A stretch of 64,000 bases of DNA from Arthrobacter sp. B0490 (GTDB taxonomy: Bacteria; Actinomycetota; Actinomycetes; Actinomycetales; Micrococcaceae): assembly GCF_002929355.1 (NCBI RefSeq), contig NZ_PJIR01000001.1, positions 505,404 to 569,403 of the forward strand, written 5' to 3'. The notes under the pieces are model-generated. The model ran no database searches and was not told where the DNA came from. It worked only from the letters and a program-made list of their open reading frames with translations. Below, piece by piece: positions 46,377 through 54,454 of the stretch (its first letter is position 1; every line of letters starts with the position of its first letter). The position numbers were made by a program, and so were the translations under genes.

Positions 46377-46619
46377 TCAGTGCGAACCGCCCGTGAAGCG
46401 GTCGTCCCTCGTCGGGTTGTCCGCGGAGCCCTCGAGGCCGACGTTCCCGGCGAGGGTCTCGGGTGACGGGTCGGCGTCGGGCACGGCCCGGCCGGCGATG
46501 AGGTCCTCCTCGTCGGCGGCGGTCAGCGGTGCGTCCCGGATCTGGCCCACGTCGGTCGGGTCGATCCCCTCGGTGTCGCCGAGGTCCTTCAGGTGATGTT
46601 CTTCGGTCGGCTGGTCCAT
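46377..46619 (-). CDS. Small acidic hypothetical protein, 80 aa
   Basis: I do not recognise a family. The 80-residue product is highly acidic and polar with no hydrophobic core (TEEHHLKDLGDTEGIDPTDVGQIRDAPLTAADEEDLIAG), probably largely disordered. Patterns such as DTEGIDPTDVGQ look like short linear motifs. Start ATG 46619; no strong Shine-Dalgarno sequence is visible. It is convergent with the ybdK-like gene. Composition argues for a real but rapidly evolving actinobacterial protein; function unknown. Confidence 0.6.
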   Translation of the reverse strand: MDQPTEEHHLKDLGDTEGIDPTDVGQIRDAPLTAADEEDLIAGRAVPDADPSPETLAGNVGLEGSADNPTRDDRFTGGSH

Positions 46620-46749
46620 GCACCCGAGCGTAGGCCCGGGGCCTCGGGCGCCGCAGCCCTACCCGGAACCGGGAGGACCGTCTTGCGCCCGCGTCCGGGG
46701 CGGTATAGCCGGACGCCTGCCGATCGCCCGGGCCCGGCACCTCCCGGGC

Positions 46750-48726
46750 TCAGTCCCCCGTGAGGACCAGGGCGTAGCCGAACTGCTGCAGGGTGACCCC
46801 CTGGACGACTGCCCCGCCGAGAACGTCCCTGCCCTGCACCTCGACGTGCACGGACTCGCTCCCGTGATTGATGACGGTGAGCAGCCGTCCCCGGCGGATC
46901 GCCTCGACCAGGGGCGGGAGCCCCGGCAGTACGGGTTCCACCTGCGCCGCTCCGAACAGGTGCCGGAGCACCTGCCCGGTGCCGTCGTCGTCGGGCACCG
47001 TGCCCAGATAGTACGCCGTGCCCGCGCCGGAGGAGTGCGCCGTCAGCGCAGGCCGACCGGCCTGCCTGCCGCCGTCGAACGCGGCCAGCACCTCGGCGCC
47101 GACGGCGTGCACCTCCTCGGCCAGGAGGATCCCCGGGAACGCGAACCCCCCGCCGCTCACCCGGGCCTGCTGCTGTCCCGGGCCCGATGATCCCGGAGCC
47201 ACCAGCGCACCGAAGTCCTCGACCGCGATGCCCAGGAGGTCGCGCAGCTGGGTCCCGAACCCGCCGGCCCGGAACCGGTCGCTCTCGTCGACGACGTCGC
47301 TGAACGCCGTGACGAGCAGGTGCCCCCCGGCCTCGACGAACGCGGTCAGGTTCGCTGCGGCCTCGCGCGTCAGCAGGTAGAGGTGGGGCGCGACGACGGC
47401 GCGGTAGCGGGACAGGTCGGCGGTGGGCCGCACCAGGTCCACCTGCACGTGGAGGCGGTGTGCGGCGTCGTACCAGCCCCGCACGAGCGACAGGTAGTCG
47501 AGGGAGGTGGGATGGTCGGGATTCTCGATCGCCCACCAGTTCTCCCAGTCCAGCAGGATCGCCACGCGGGCCGTGCCGTCGTCGGGCGGCAGGCCGGGGA
47601 GATCACCGAGCTCCCGGCCGAGCGCCACCACCTCGCGCCAGGTGCGGATCTGCGTGCCGGCGTGCGGCAGCATCCCCGAGTGGAATTTCTCCGACCCTGC
47701 ACGCGACTGACGCCACTGGAAGAACAGGATGCCGTCGGCCCCTCGCGCGACGGCCTGCATGCTCTGCGCGGCGAGCTGGCCGGGCGCCTTGGGCGCGTTG
47801 GACGGGCGCCAGTTGACCGCGCTGGAGGCCTGCTCCATCAGGAGCCAGGGCGTTCCGGGCTTGAGCGACCGCATGAGGTCGCCGTGGAAGGCCCCTTCCC
47901 TGAAACCCTCGGGATCGTCGGGATCCGGGTACAGGTCGTCGCTGATGACGTCGAGTTCCGCCGCCCACTGCGCGTAGTTCACCGGCTTGAAGGCGCCCAT
48001 GAAGTTCGTGGTGATCGGCTGTGCGGCCCCAGCCGCGCGGATGATGTCGCGTTCCATCCTGTAGCACTCGAGCAGCATGTCCGAGGTGAACCGGCGGTAG
48101 TCGAGCAGCTGCCCGGGGTTGTGGCTGTAGGGCGCGTGGCGCGGCGGGAAGACCTCCGCGAAGGACCCGTAGCGCTGGGACCAGAACATGGTGCCCCACG
48201 CCTCGTTGAGGGCGTCGACCGTCCCGTACCTCGCCAGCAGCCACCGTCGGAACGCGTCGCGCGCGGCGTCCGAGTAGTCGATGTCCAGATGGCAGCCGTA
48301 CTCGTTGTTGACGTGCCAGAGGACGACGGCGGGGTGCCGGGCGTAGCGCTCGGCGATCTGCGTGACGAGGGCTCCGGCCAGTTTCCGGTAGGCGGGAGAG
48401 GACGGCGCGTAGTGCTGGCGGCTGCCGTGCCAGTAGGACGTGCCGCGCTCGTCGGCCGCGAGCATCTCCGGGTAGGCGACCGTCGCCCAGGGCGGGGGCG
48501 ACGCCGTCGCGGTGGCGAGGTCGACGGCGATCCCGCCGTCGTGCAGGAGGCCGATGACGCGGTCCAGCCACCCGAAGTCGAACTCGTGCTCGGACGGCTG
48601 GATGCGCGCCCAGGAGAAGATGCCCAGGCTGACCATCGTGACGCCGGCCTCGCGCATGCGGGCCACGTCCTCCGGCCAGATTTCCTCGGGCCACTGCTCG
48701 GGGTTGTAGTCGGCGCCGTAGTGCAA
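46750..48726 (-). CDS. GH42 beta-galactosidase (locus B)
   Basis: Second GH42 beta-galactosidase, 658 residues, clearly distinct from the locus A enzyme. The barrel starts HYGADYNPEQWPEEIWPEDVARMREAG, the acid/base is Glu142 in WHVNNEYGCH and the nucleophile Glu298 in LMEQASSAVNWR. The trimerisation and beta domains follow, ending VTLQQFGYALVL. The start is TTG at 48726, preceded by TGGAG and 23 nt past the stop of the DUF624 gene; the frame is open further upstream but overlaps that gene. It is the last gene of a binding protein-permease-permease-DUF624-GH42 operon. No signal peptide, so cytoplasmic. Confidence 0.94.
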   Translation of the reverse strand: MHYGADYNPEQWPEEIWPEDVARMREAGVTMVSLGIFSWARIQPSEHEFDFGWLDRVIGLLHDGGIAVDLATATASPPPWATVAYPEMLAADERGTSYWHGSRQHYAPSSPAYRKLAGALVTQIAERYARHPAVVLWHVNNEYGCHLDIDYSDAARDAFRRWLLARYGTVDALNEAWGTMFWSQRYGSFAEVFPPRHAPYSHNPGQLLDYRRFTSDMLLECYRMERDIIRAAGAAQPITTNFMGAFKPVNYAQWAAELDVISDDLYPDPDDPEGFREGAFHGDLMRSLKPGTPWLLMEQASSAVNWRPSNAPKAPGQLAAQSMQAVARGADGILFFQWRQSRAGSEKFHSGMLPHAGTQIRTWREVVALGRELGDLPGLPPDDGTARVAILLDWENWWAIENPDHPTSLDYLSLVRGWYDAAHRLHVQVDLVRPTADLSRYRAVVAPHLYLLTREAAANLTAFVEAGGHLLVTAFSDVVDESDRFRAGGFGTQLRDLLGIAVEDFGALVAPGSSGPGQQQARVSGGGFAFPGILLAEEVHAVGAEVLAAFDGGRQAGRPALTAHSSGAGTAYYLGTVPDDDGTGQVLRHLFGAAQVEPVLPGLPPLVEAIRRGRLLTVINHGSESVHVEVQGRDVLGGAVVQGVTLQQFGYALVLTGD

Positions 48727-48749
48727 GGGGTCTCCAGGGGTCGGGACGG

Positions 48750-49391
48750 TCAGGAGCGGGAACTGCGCTCGCGCACGGACGTCGCGAGGGCGGCGAACAC
48801 GAGGCAGCCCACCCCGGGGATGACGAGCGGCGGCAGCTGCCAGCCGACCATCGCGGTGAGGACGACGGCGGCCACGAGCCAGGCGACGCCCGCAGGGTCC
48901 TGCCGCGCGTCCGTGAGCCACAGGTGTCCCGCGGCCCGCCAGGAACGGGCGGCCTGCCAGCGGGCCGTGATACCCGCGAGGGCCACCAGCAGTCCCAGCA
49001 GCAGGACGATCCCGGCGGCCAGGACGAGTTGCCAGCCCGGCAGGGTCCGCGAGCCGGCGACGACGAGATCGACCAGGAGGAGCGCGGCAGCGACGAGCAA
49101 CGCGACCCCGACGACCCAGCCCGTCCGTAGCGCTGCCGTGAAGTCGGCGGCGAAGTGACGGACGGTCGAGTCCTCGGCACGCAGGAAGCGGTGCAGGTGC
49201 GCGGAGCCGGCGGCGAACGATGCGGGAACGGTGACGATCGCGAGGCCCGCGATGCAGCAGAGCACGCCGACCCAGAGGACCTCGCCGAACAGGGCGAACT
49301 TCGCCGTCGCGCCCGGCCAGCGCAGGGCGCTGCCATCGCGGAGGGCGGCCTGCCGTCCGCGGCCGGCCGCGTCGCGCCGGCGGGGGCTCAT
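48750..49391 (-). CDS. DUF624 (YesL-like) membrane protein
   Basis: A 213-residue membrane protein of the DUF624 family, which includes Bacillus YesL in the rhamnogalacturonan-use locus. Four or five hydrophobic segments are seen at about 32-58, 90-110, 118-140 and 165-200. LWVGVLCCIAGLAIVTVPASFAAGSAHLHRFLRAED at the N-terminus and LFGEVLWVG are family-like. ATG at 49391 shares four bases (ATGA) with the stop of the upstream permease. YesL-type proteins regularly accompany CUT1 sugar importers, but their function is not known. Confidence 0.85.
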   Translation of the reverse strand: MSPRRRDAAGRGRQAALRDGSALRWPGATAKFALFGEVLWVGVLCCIAGLAIVTVPASFAAGSAHLHRFLRAEDSTVRHFAADFTAALRTGWVVGVALLVAAALLLVDLVVAGSRTLPGWQLVLAAGIVLLLGLLVALAGITARWQAARSWRAAGHLWLTDARQDPAGVAWLVAAVVLTAMVGWQLPPLVIPGVGCLVFAALATSVRERSSRS

Positions 49392-50308
49392 CCCTTGAGG
49401 CCCTGCGTCGCGACGCCGTCGACGAGGAAGCGCTGGAAGATGATGAAGAACAGCATCACCGGCAGCAGGGCGAGCACGGAGATCGCGATGGTCGCCCCGT
49501 AGTCCGAGGTGCTCGTCTGGTCGTTGAAGATCCGGAGGGCGAGCGGCAGCGGGTACTTGTCCGGCGAGTTCAGGTACAGGAGCGGGCCGAGGAAGTCGTT
49601 CCAGCTCCAGATGAACGCGAAGATCGACGACGTGATGAGGGCGGGCTTGATCAGCGGCAGCGTGATCGAGAAGAAGATCCGGCCGTGGCCGCACCCGTCG
49701 ATGCGCGCTGCCTCGTCCAGTTCACGCGGCAGGTTGCGGATGAACTGCACCATGAGGAAGACGAAGAACGCCTCGGTGGCGAGGAACTTGCCCGCCAGGA
49801 GCGGCCAGAAGGTGTCGATCAGGCCGAGGTTCCTGAAGATGATGTACTGCGGGATGATCAGCACGTGGAAGGGCAGGAGCAGCGTTCCGATCATGGCCGC
49901 GAAGAGGATCCTGCTCCCCCGGAAGTTGATCCTCGAGAACGCGTAGGCGGCCATGGAGGAGGAGATGACCGTGCCGATCACCGCGCCGATGCCGAGCAGC
50001 AGCGAGTTGAGGAAGAACTTCCAGGTGGGGATGCCGGCGATACCCTGCATCACCTTCACGAAGTTGTCGAAGGTGGGATTCTCGGGGAAGAAGCCCTGGT
50101 TGCTGCCGAACTCCGAGTTCGGCTTGAGCGACGCCGAGAACATCCACAGGAGCGGGTAGAGCACGATCGCCGTCAGGGCGACGATGCCCACGACCCAGAA
50201 CGCGGTGGGGATGTGCCGGCGGAGGCTGCGCCGTCGCGGCCGGGGCTGCGGGTCACCGACGGTGTTCCGCGGGACGGGTACGGCGGGGTTCGATTCGATG
50301 GTGGTCAC
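49388..50308 (-). CDS. Sugar ABC transporter permease, MalG type (locus B)
   Basis: A 306-residue CUT1 permease with six helices after an Arg-rich N-terminus (1-35). The EAA motif is LDEAARIDGCGHGRIFFSITLPL and the protein ends QRFLVDGVATQGLKG, both typical. GTG start sharing four bases with the preceding permease stop. It resembles locus A only at the family level, so the two importers are separate acquisitions rather than a recent duplication. Confidence 0.93.
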   Translation of the reverse strand: MTTIESNPAVPVPRNTVGDPQPRPRRRSLRRHIPTAFWVVGIVALTAIVLYPLLWMFSASLKPNSEFGSNQGFFPENPTFDNFVKVMQGIAGIPTWKFFLNSLLLGIGAVIGTVISSSMAAYAFSRINFRGSRILFAAMIGTLLLPFHVLIIPQYIIFRNLGLIDTFWPLLAGKFLATEAFFVFLMVQFIRNLPRELDEAARIDGCGHGRIFFSITLPLIKPALITSSIFAFIWSWNDFLGPLLYLNSPDKYPLPLALRIFNDQTSTSDYGATIAISVLALLPVMLFFIIFQRFLVDGVATQGLKG

Positions 50309-51291
50309 TTGGAGTCTCCTGCGTAGTGGACCCAGCTCCTGGAAGTACGGAAGAGGATGAAGGCGAGGACGCCCACGGCGAGCAGCAACACCCAGGCCAT
50401 CGCCGAGGCGTAGCCCATCTGGTTGTTGGCGAACGCCCTCGTGTAGAGGTACACGGTGTAGAAGTTGGTGGCGCCCCCGGGGCCGCCGGTTCCCGACCCG
50501 ATGATGTACGCCGAGGCGAAGACCTGGAACGCGTTGATCATCTCGAGCAGCAGGTTGAAGAAGATGACGGGCGAGAGCATCGGCACCGTGACGCTGAGGA
50601 ACTTGCGCCACGCCTTCGCGCCGTCGACGGACGCGGCCTCGTACAGCTCGGCGGGGACGCCCTTGAGGCCGGCGAGGAAGATCACCATGGGAGCGCCGAA
50701 CTGCCACACGGCCAGCAGGATCATCATGGGCATGATCAGCGAGGGGTTGCCGATCCAGCCGCCGAGGTTGATGCCGAAGAGATTCAGGGTGCCGTCCACG
50801 GGACCGTCGGTGGAGAACATGGCCCGCCACACGATCGCGATGCTGACGCTGGCTCCGATGAGGCTCGGTGCGTAGAAGGCCGAGCGGAAGAAGCCCGTGC
50901 CCTTCGCCTTGTAGTTCAGGAGCATGGCCACGGCGAGTGCTGCGGCCAGCTTGATGGGCGTCCCCACGAGGACGTAGATCAGGGTGATCCGCACGGATCC
51001 CCAGAACTTCTCGTCCTCGGCCATGCGGCCGAGGTTCTCCAGCCCCGTCCATTCGGGAGCGGTGAACAGGTTGTAGTCCGTGAACGCCAGGTAGAGCGAC
51101 GCCAGCATGGGCCCCAGCGTGAGGCCGATGAAGCCCAGCAGCCACGGGGAGAGAAAGATGTACCCCGCGAGGGAGTCCCGGTTACGGGAACGCCGGGGCC
51201 GTGACGCGCCCGCCCGGCGGCTGCCCGCCGGGTGGGCGCCGGAATCGGCGCTGCGATCTGTTGCCGGCGCGTGCGCCGAGTCCGTGGTCAC
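50305..51291 (-). CDS. Sugar ABC transporter permease, MalF type (locus B)
   Basis: A 328-residue CUT1 permease. A disordered, Ala/Arg-rich N-terminus (1-40) leads to SLAGYIFLSPWLLGFIGLTLGPMLASLYLAFTDYN, the conserved first helix. The EAA motif is LYEAASVDGAKAWRKFLSVTVPM. GTG at 51291 is chosen because GGAG lies 7 nt upstream; a TTG two codons earlier is less well placed. No ATPase gene is present in the operon, again suggesting a shared ATPase. Confidence 0.92.
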   Translation of the reverse strand: MTTDSAHAPATDRSADSGAHPAGSRRAGASRPRRSRNRDSLAGYIFLSPWLLGFIGLTLGPMLASLYLAFTDYNLFTAPEWTGLENLGRMAEDEKFWGSVRITLIYVLVGTPIKLAAALAVAMLLNYKAKGTGFFRSAFYAPSLIGASVSIAIVWRAMFSTDGPVDGTLNLFGINLGGWIGNPSLIMPMMILLAVWQFGAPMVIFLAGLKGVPAELYEAASVDGAKAWRKFLSVTVPMLSPVIFFNLLLEMINAFQVFASAYIIGSGTGGPGGATNFYTVYLYTRAFANNQMGYASAMAWVLLLAVGVLAFILFRTSRSWVHYAGDSK

Positions 51292-51311
51292 GGTCAAACT
51301 CCTTTGTCTGC

Positions 51312-52604
51312 TCAGCTGCCGAGGGTGACGGCGGCCTCGTCGAAGAACTGCTGGGCCGCCTCCTCGGGGGTCACGGTACCGAGACCGATGGACTTGCCGA
51401 GGTCCCAGAAGGTCTGCTCGATCGCGCCGAAGCCCGCCACCGGTGCTGCCGGGGCCTCGCCCAGGCGGTCGGCGATGGAGTCGAGGTAGTCCTGGACGGC
51501 CTTGTCGGGTCCCTCGAGGTTCGCACCTTCGAGCTGGGTCTCGGATGCAGGGATGCCGAGGGTCGCACCGAAGATGCCACCGACCTCGGGGCTGTTGATC
51601 AGGAAGTCGACGAACGCCGCTGCCGCCTCGGGGTGCTCGGTCGAGGAGGAGGCTGCCTGCATGAGGCCGACCTTGCGGTACAGGTCCTTCTCGTCCGGGT
51701 TGCTCGTCGGAGGAGCGACGATGGTGATCTCCTCGGCGCCGGAGTCCCCCAGGTAGCCGCCGAGGAAGTTGCTCCAGCTCATCTCGCTGGTGGTCAGGTT
51801 GCCGCCGAAGCCGGAGACGGGATTGATCTCCTCGAGCTTGCTCTGCGGCACGGTGACCTTGTCGCGGTTCGCCTGGCCTTCCTGCCAGTGCTCCGCGAGC
51901 TCCTCCTGCGTGAAGTTCAGTTCGCCCTCGTCGGTGAACAACTGGCGGCCGTCCTGGCGCAGCTTGAGCTCCAGGTCCTGGATCCGCTGCGTCGTGTCCG
52001 TGCCTCCGTAGACCGTGCCGCCGGATGCATCGGTGACGGACGCCATGTAGGTGTCGTACTCCTCCCAGCTCGTCCCGCCCGCATAGGGCTCGACGCCGGC
52101 CTCGGCCAGCAGGCCCGGGTTCTGGAAGACGGACCATGCGCTGTAGCCGGTGGGGATGGCGAAGGTGCCGTCCTCGAGCTTGCCGGTGGAGAGCAGGCTC
52201 TCGTCGATGGCGTCGGTGGTGATGCCGTTGCCGAAGTACTCCTCGAGGTTCAGGAGCAGGCCGTTGTCGCCGTACTGGCGGAGGTAGGTGTAGTCGAACT
52301 GCATGACGTCGGGGAGCCCGCCACCGGCAGCCTCGGTCTGCCGCTTCTCCCAGTAGGAGGGGTAGTCCGTGAACGTGTCGTTGATCGTGATGTTCGGATA
52401 CTTCTCCTCGAACGCCGTGATGGCCTCGTCGTAGCGGGCGGCGCGGTCGTCGTTGCCCCAGAACGTGTAGTTGAGCGTGATCTGTTCTTCGGTGTCGACG
52501 GCTGCGGGTTCGCCCCCGCCTCCGCCGCAGCCGGTCAGGGCCAGCCCTGCAGCGGCCAGCGCTGCAACGCCCGTCAGGGTGCGCCGTGAGAGTGTGCGGA
52601 ACAT
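51312..52604 (-). CDS. Sugar ABC transporter substrate-binding lipoprotein (locus B)
   Basis: A 430-residue CUT1 solute-binding lipoprotein. A twin-basic signal peptide (FRTLSRRTLTGVAALAAAGLALTGC) ends in lipobox LTGC, followed by a Gly-rich linker and ITLNYTFWGNDDRAARYDEAITAFEEKYPNITI, the usual mature start. ATG 52604 is chosen for its AGGAGGA; longer in-frame starts would add a non-signal extension. First gene of the locus B operon. Its promoter carries a LacI-type operator and is divergent from the acetyl esterase gene. Confidence 0.93.
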   Translation of the reverse strand: MFRTLSRRTLTGVAALAAAGLALTGCGGGGGEPAAVDTEEQITLNYTFWGNDDRAARYDEAITAFEEKYPNITINDTFTDYPSYWEKRQTEAAGGGLPDVMQFDYTYLRQYGDNGLLLNLEEYFGNGITTDAIDESLLSTGKLEDGTFAIPTGYSAWSVFQNPGLLAEAGVEPYAGGTSWEEYDTYMASVTDASGGTVYGGTDTTQRIQDLELKLRQDGRQLFTDEGELNFTQEELAEHWQEGQANRDKVTVPQSKLEEINPVSGFGGNLTTSEMSWSNFLGGYLGDSGAEEITIVAPPTSNPDEKDLYRKVGLMQAASSSTEHPEAAAAFVDFLINSPEVGGIFGATLGIPASETQLEGANLEGPDKAVQDYLDSIADRLGEAPAAPVAGFGAIEQTFWDLGKSIGLGTVTPEEAAQQFFDEAAVTLGS

Positions 52605-52651
52605 CTTTGTCCTCCTGGAAACATCTTCGTCAGCCATCGTGGAACGCCTCT

Positions 52652-52698
52652 GGGAAAGCGTTATCCGACAGCGTAGGTTGAATCGTATCAATGGTCAA
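52652..52698 (-). promoter_or_regulatory. Promoter and LacI-type operator of the locus B operon
   Basis: On the minus strand: TTGACC (52693-52698), 17-nt spacer, TACGCT (52670-52675), then an imperfect palindrome GGATAACGCTTTCC with central CG (within 52652-52668) directly downstream of the -10. The plus-strand CTCTGGGAA at its edge repeats nine bases of the stronger operator at 36612. The site also lies upstream of the divergent esterase gene and could control both. Confidence 0.75.
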
Positions 52699-52763
52699 CA
52701 GCGTGCCTGCTGCAGCTTCTCCGCGCTTCATCTTCCCCTGTTCCGCCTGAAAGGACCTCACCC

Positions 52764-53747
52764 ATGACCCACTTCGACCTCCCCCTGGCCCGACTGCGCG
52801 AATACCGCCCGGAACGCTACGAGCCCGCCGACTACGACGCCTTCTGGGACCGCACCCTGTCGGCACAGCGGGCACACGCCGCAGCTCCGCTGTTCCGGGA
52901 GGTCGACGCGGGTTACTCCCAGCTGATCACTGAGGACGTCACCTTCTCCGGGTACGACGGACAGCCGATCAAGGGCTGGCTGCTCAGGCCGAGGCATCTC
53001 GCCGGGCCCCTGCCGACCGTCGTCACCTTCATCGGCTACGGCGGCGGGCGGGGTCTGCCCGGCGAGTGGACGGCCCTGCCGAGTGCGGGCTTCGCCTCCT
53101 TCGTCATGGACCTCCGCGGGCAGGGCTCGGGGCACCGTACGGGTGATACCGCTGACGGCGCCCTCGCGGGGCCGCACCACGGCGGCTTCCTGACGCTCGG
53201 TGTCGGAAGCCCGGAGACCTACTACTACCGCAGGCTCTTCGTCGATGCCGTGCATGCCGTCGAGGCGGCGCAGGCGCATCCCGCCGTCGACGCCTCGCGG
53301 GTGGTCGTCTCGGGCGGGAGCCAGGGCGGGGGCATCACCCTCGCCGCGGCGGCCCTCAGCCGGCGGGTCAACGACACACCGCCGGTCGGCGCCATCGTCG
53401 ACGTGCCGTTCCTCGCACACATCCGCCACGCGACCGAGGTCGTCGACACCGCGCCGTACTCCGAGATCGTCAGGTACCTCGGCACGCGGCGGAACGACGT
53501 CGACGGGGTCTTCAGGACGCTCAGCTACTTCGACGGCGTCAACTTCGCATCGCGCAGCACCATGCCCGCGCTGTTCTCGGTGGGACTGCTCGACGACGTC
53601 TGCCCGCCGTCGTGCGTGTTCGCGGCACACAACCACTACGCGGGCCCGAAACGCATGAAGGTGTACCCCTACAACGGTCACGAGCAGGGCGGGGCGTTCC
53701 AGGACGTCGAGCACCTGGCCTTCATCCGGGAGCTTGTCGGGACCTGA
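52764..53747 (+). CDS. Acetyl xylan esterase / cephalosporin-C deacetylase family (AXE1) esterase
   Basis: A 327-residue alpha/beta hydrolase of the AXE1/CAH family (carbohydrate esterase family 7 type) that removes acetyl groups from oligosaccharides, here probably inside the cell since there is no signal peptide. It starts FDLPLARLREYRPERYEPADYDAFWDRTL, contains RGQGSGHRTGD, the nucleophile elbow SGGSQGGG, catalytic Asp in LLDDVCPPS and His in NGHEQGG. CCTGAAAGGACC precedes the ATG. It is divergent from and adjacent to the locus B importer, which fits deacetylation of imported pectic or xylan fragments. Confidence 0.93.
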   Translation: MTHFDLPLARLREYRPERYEPADYDAFWDRTLSAQRAHAAAPLFREVDAGYSQLITEDVTFSGYDGQPIKGWLLRPRHLAGPLPTVVTFIGYGGGRGLPGEWTALPSAGFASFVMDLRGQGSGHRTGDTADGALAGPHHGGFLTLGVGSPETYYYRRLFVDAVHAVEAAQAHPAVDASRVVVSGGSQGGGITLAAAALSRRVNDTPPVGAIVDVPFLAHIRHATEVVDTAPYSEIVRYLGTRRNDVDGVFRTLSYFDGVNFASRSTMPALFSVGLLDDVCPPSCVFAAHNHYAGPKRMKVYPYNGHEQGGAFQDVEHLAFIRELVGT

Positions 53748-53758
53748 GCCCGGCGGGG

Positions 53759-53783
53759 GCATCGGATCCCCGGGATCCGGTGC
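53759..53783. terminator. Hairpin between convergent esterase and BLUF genes
   Basis: GCATCGGATCC / GGATCCGGTGC, an 11-bp stem with one wobble and a CCG loop, 12 bp after the esterase stop, in the 73-bp gap between convergent genes. Likely two-way terminator. Confidence 0.6.
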
Positions 53784-53820
53784 GCCGTCCTCGCCGTCGG
53801 GATCCTGCGACCGGGAGGGA

Positions 53821-54291
53821 TCACGGCGAACGGAGAGCCCGGTCCTGGAACCAGCCGATCAGCTCGCGTAGCGCGGTCAGGGAACGCTGTGGATCACCGT
53901 CGCGTCGGCCGTCGCGCCCGTCGCTCTCGATGTCCGCGAAGGTGGTGCGGTATCCCGGGATGTCCTCGGTGCGCGTGCCGGGGGCGGGCTCGAAGGCCAT
54001 CGTCCACTCGGGGAACTGCCGTGCATCGATGGTCTCCTGGAGGAGGATCCGGACGTCCAGATGGCGGGGATCGGCGGCGATGACGGACATGCGCTCACGC
54101 AGCGTGTCACCGGGGCCCTCGAGGACCTGGAGGAAGCGCCCACTGCGGTGCAGCAGCATCCCCGTGAGTCCGGTGCGGGCGTTGTTGGCCCTGCTGATGG
54201 CCAGCAGGGCGGCCAGCTCCTCGTCCGTGAACGGGTGGGCTGCGCTGCTCGAGTAGACGATCGACAGCAGGTCGTTGGGGAGGTTGCTCAC
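53821..54291 (-). CDS. BLUF-domain blue-light sensor protein
   Basis: A 156-residue FAD-binding blue-light receptor domain. It begins LLSIVYSSSAAHPFTDEELAALLAISRANNARTGLTGMLLHRSGRFLQVLEGP. All photocycle residues are at canonical spacing: Tyr13 in the first strand, Asn37 (24 later), Gln55 (18 later) and Trp96/Met98 in FPEWTMAF, matching the AppA Tyr21-Asn45-Gln63-Trp104-Met106 distances. A short C-terminal helix pair (about 130-150) follows; there is no output domain, so it should act through a partner. No GGDEF, EAL or antirepressor gene is adjacent. ATG 54291. Confidence 0.93.
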   Translation of the reverse strand: MSNLPNDLLSIVYSSSAAHPFTDEELAALLAISRANNARTGLTGMLLHRSGRFLQVLEGPGDTLRERMSVIAADPRHLDVRILLQETIDARQFPEWTMAFEPAPGTRTEDIPGYRTTFADIESDGRDGRRDGDPQRSLTALRELIGWFQDRALRSP

Positions 54292-54359
54292 GTCTCCAAT
54301 CTAGCGAACACGCCGGCGAACCGATCGATCCTTTCCGGCAGGGCCCTACGGCCCCGCAC

Positions 54360-54409
54360 GGTCCGGCAGGGTCCGGCACGGTCCGGCAGGGCCCGGCAGG
54401 GCCCGGCAG
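54360..54409. repeat. Five tandem 10-bp repeats (GGTCCGGCAG)
   Basis: GGTCCGGCAG, GGTCCGGCAC, GGTCCGGCAG, GGCCCGGCAG, GGCCCGGCAG without gaps, between the BLUF gene and the rhamnogalacturonan lyase. The last copy forms part of the left arm of the adjacent hairpin (54403-54442). Confidence 0.85.
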
Positions 54410-54442
54410 GACCGCGTGCCCGTCCGCACGCGGCCCTGCCGG
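54403..54442 (-). terminator. Terminator of the rhamnogalacturonan lyase gene
   Basis: A 17-bp stem with one mismatch: CCGGCAGGACCGCGTGC (54403-54419) / GCACGCGGCCCTGCCGG (54426-54442), loop CCGTCC, starting 12 bp past the lyase stop. No T-tract. The tandem GGTCCGGCAG array grows from its distal arm. Confidence 0.7.
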
Positions 54443-54454
54443 ACGATTCGCGGG

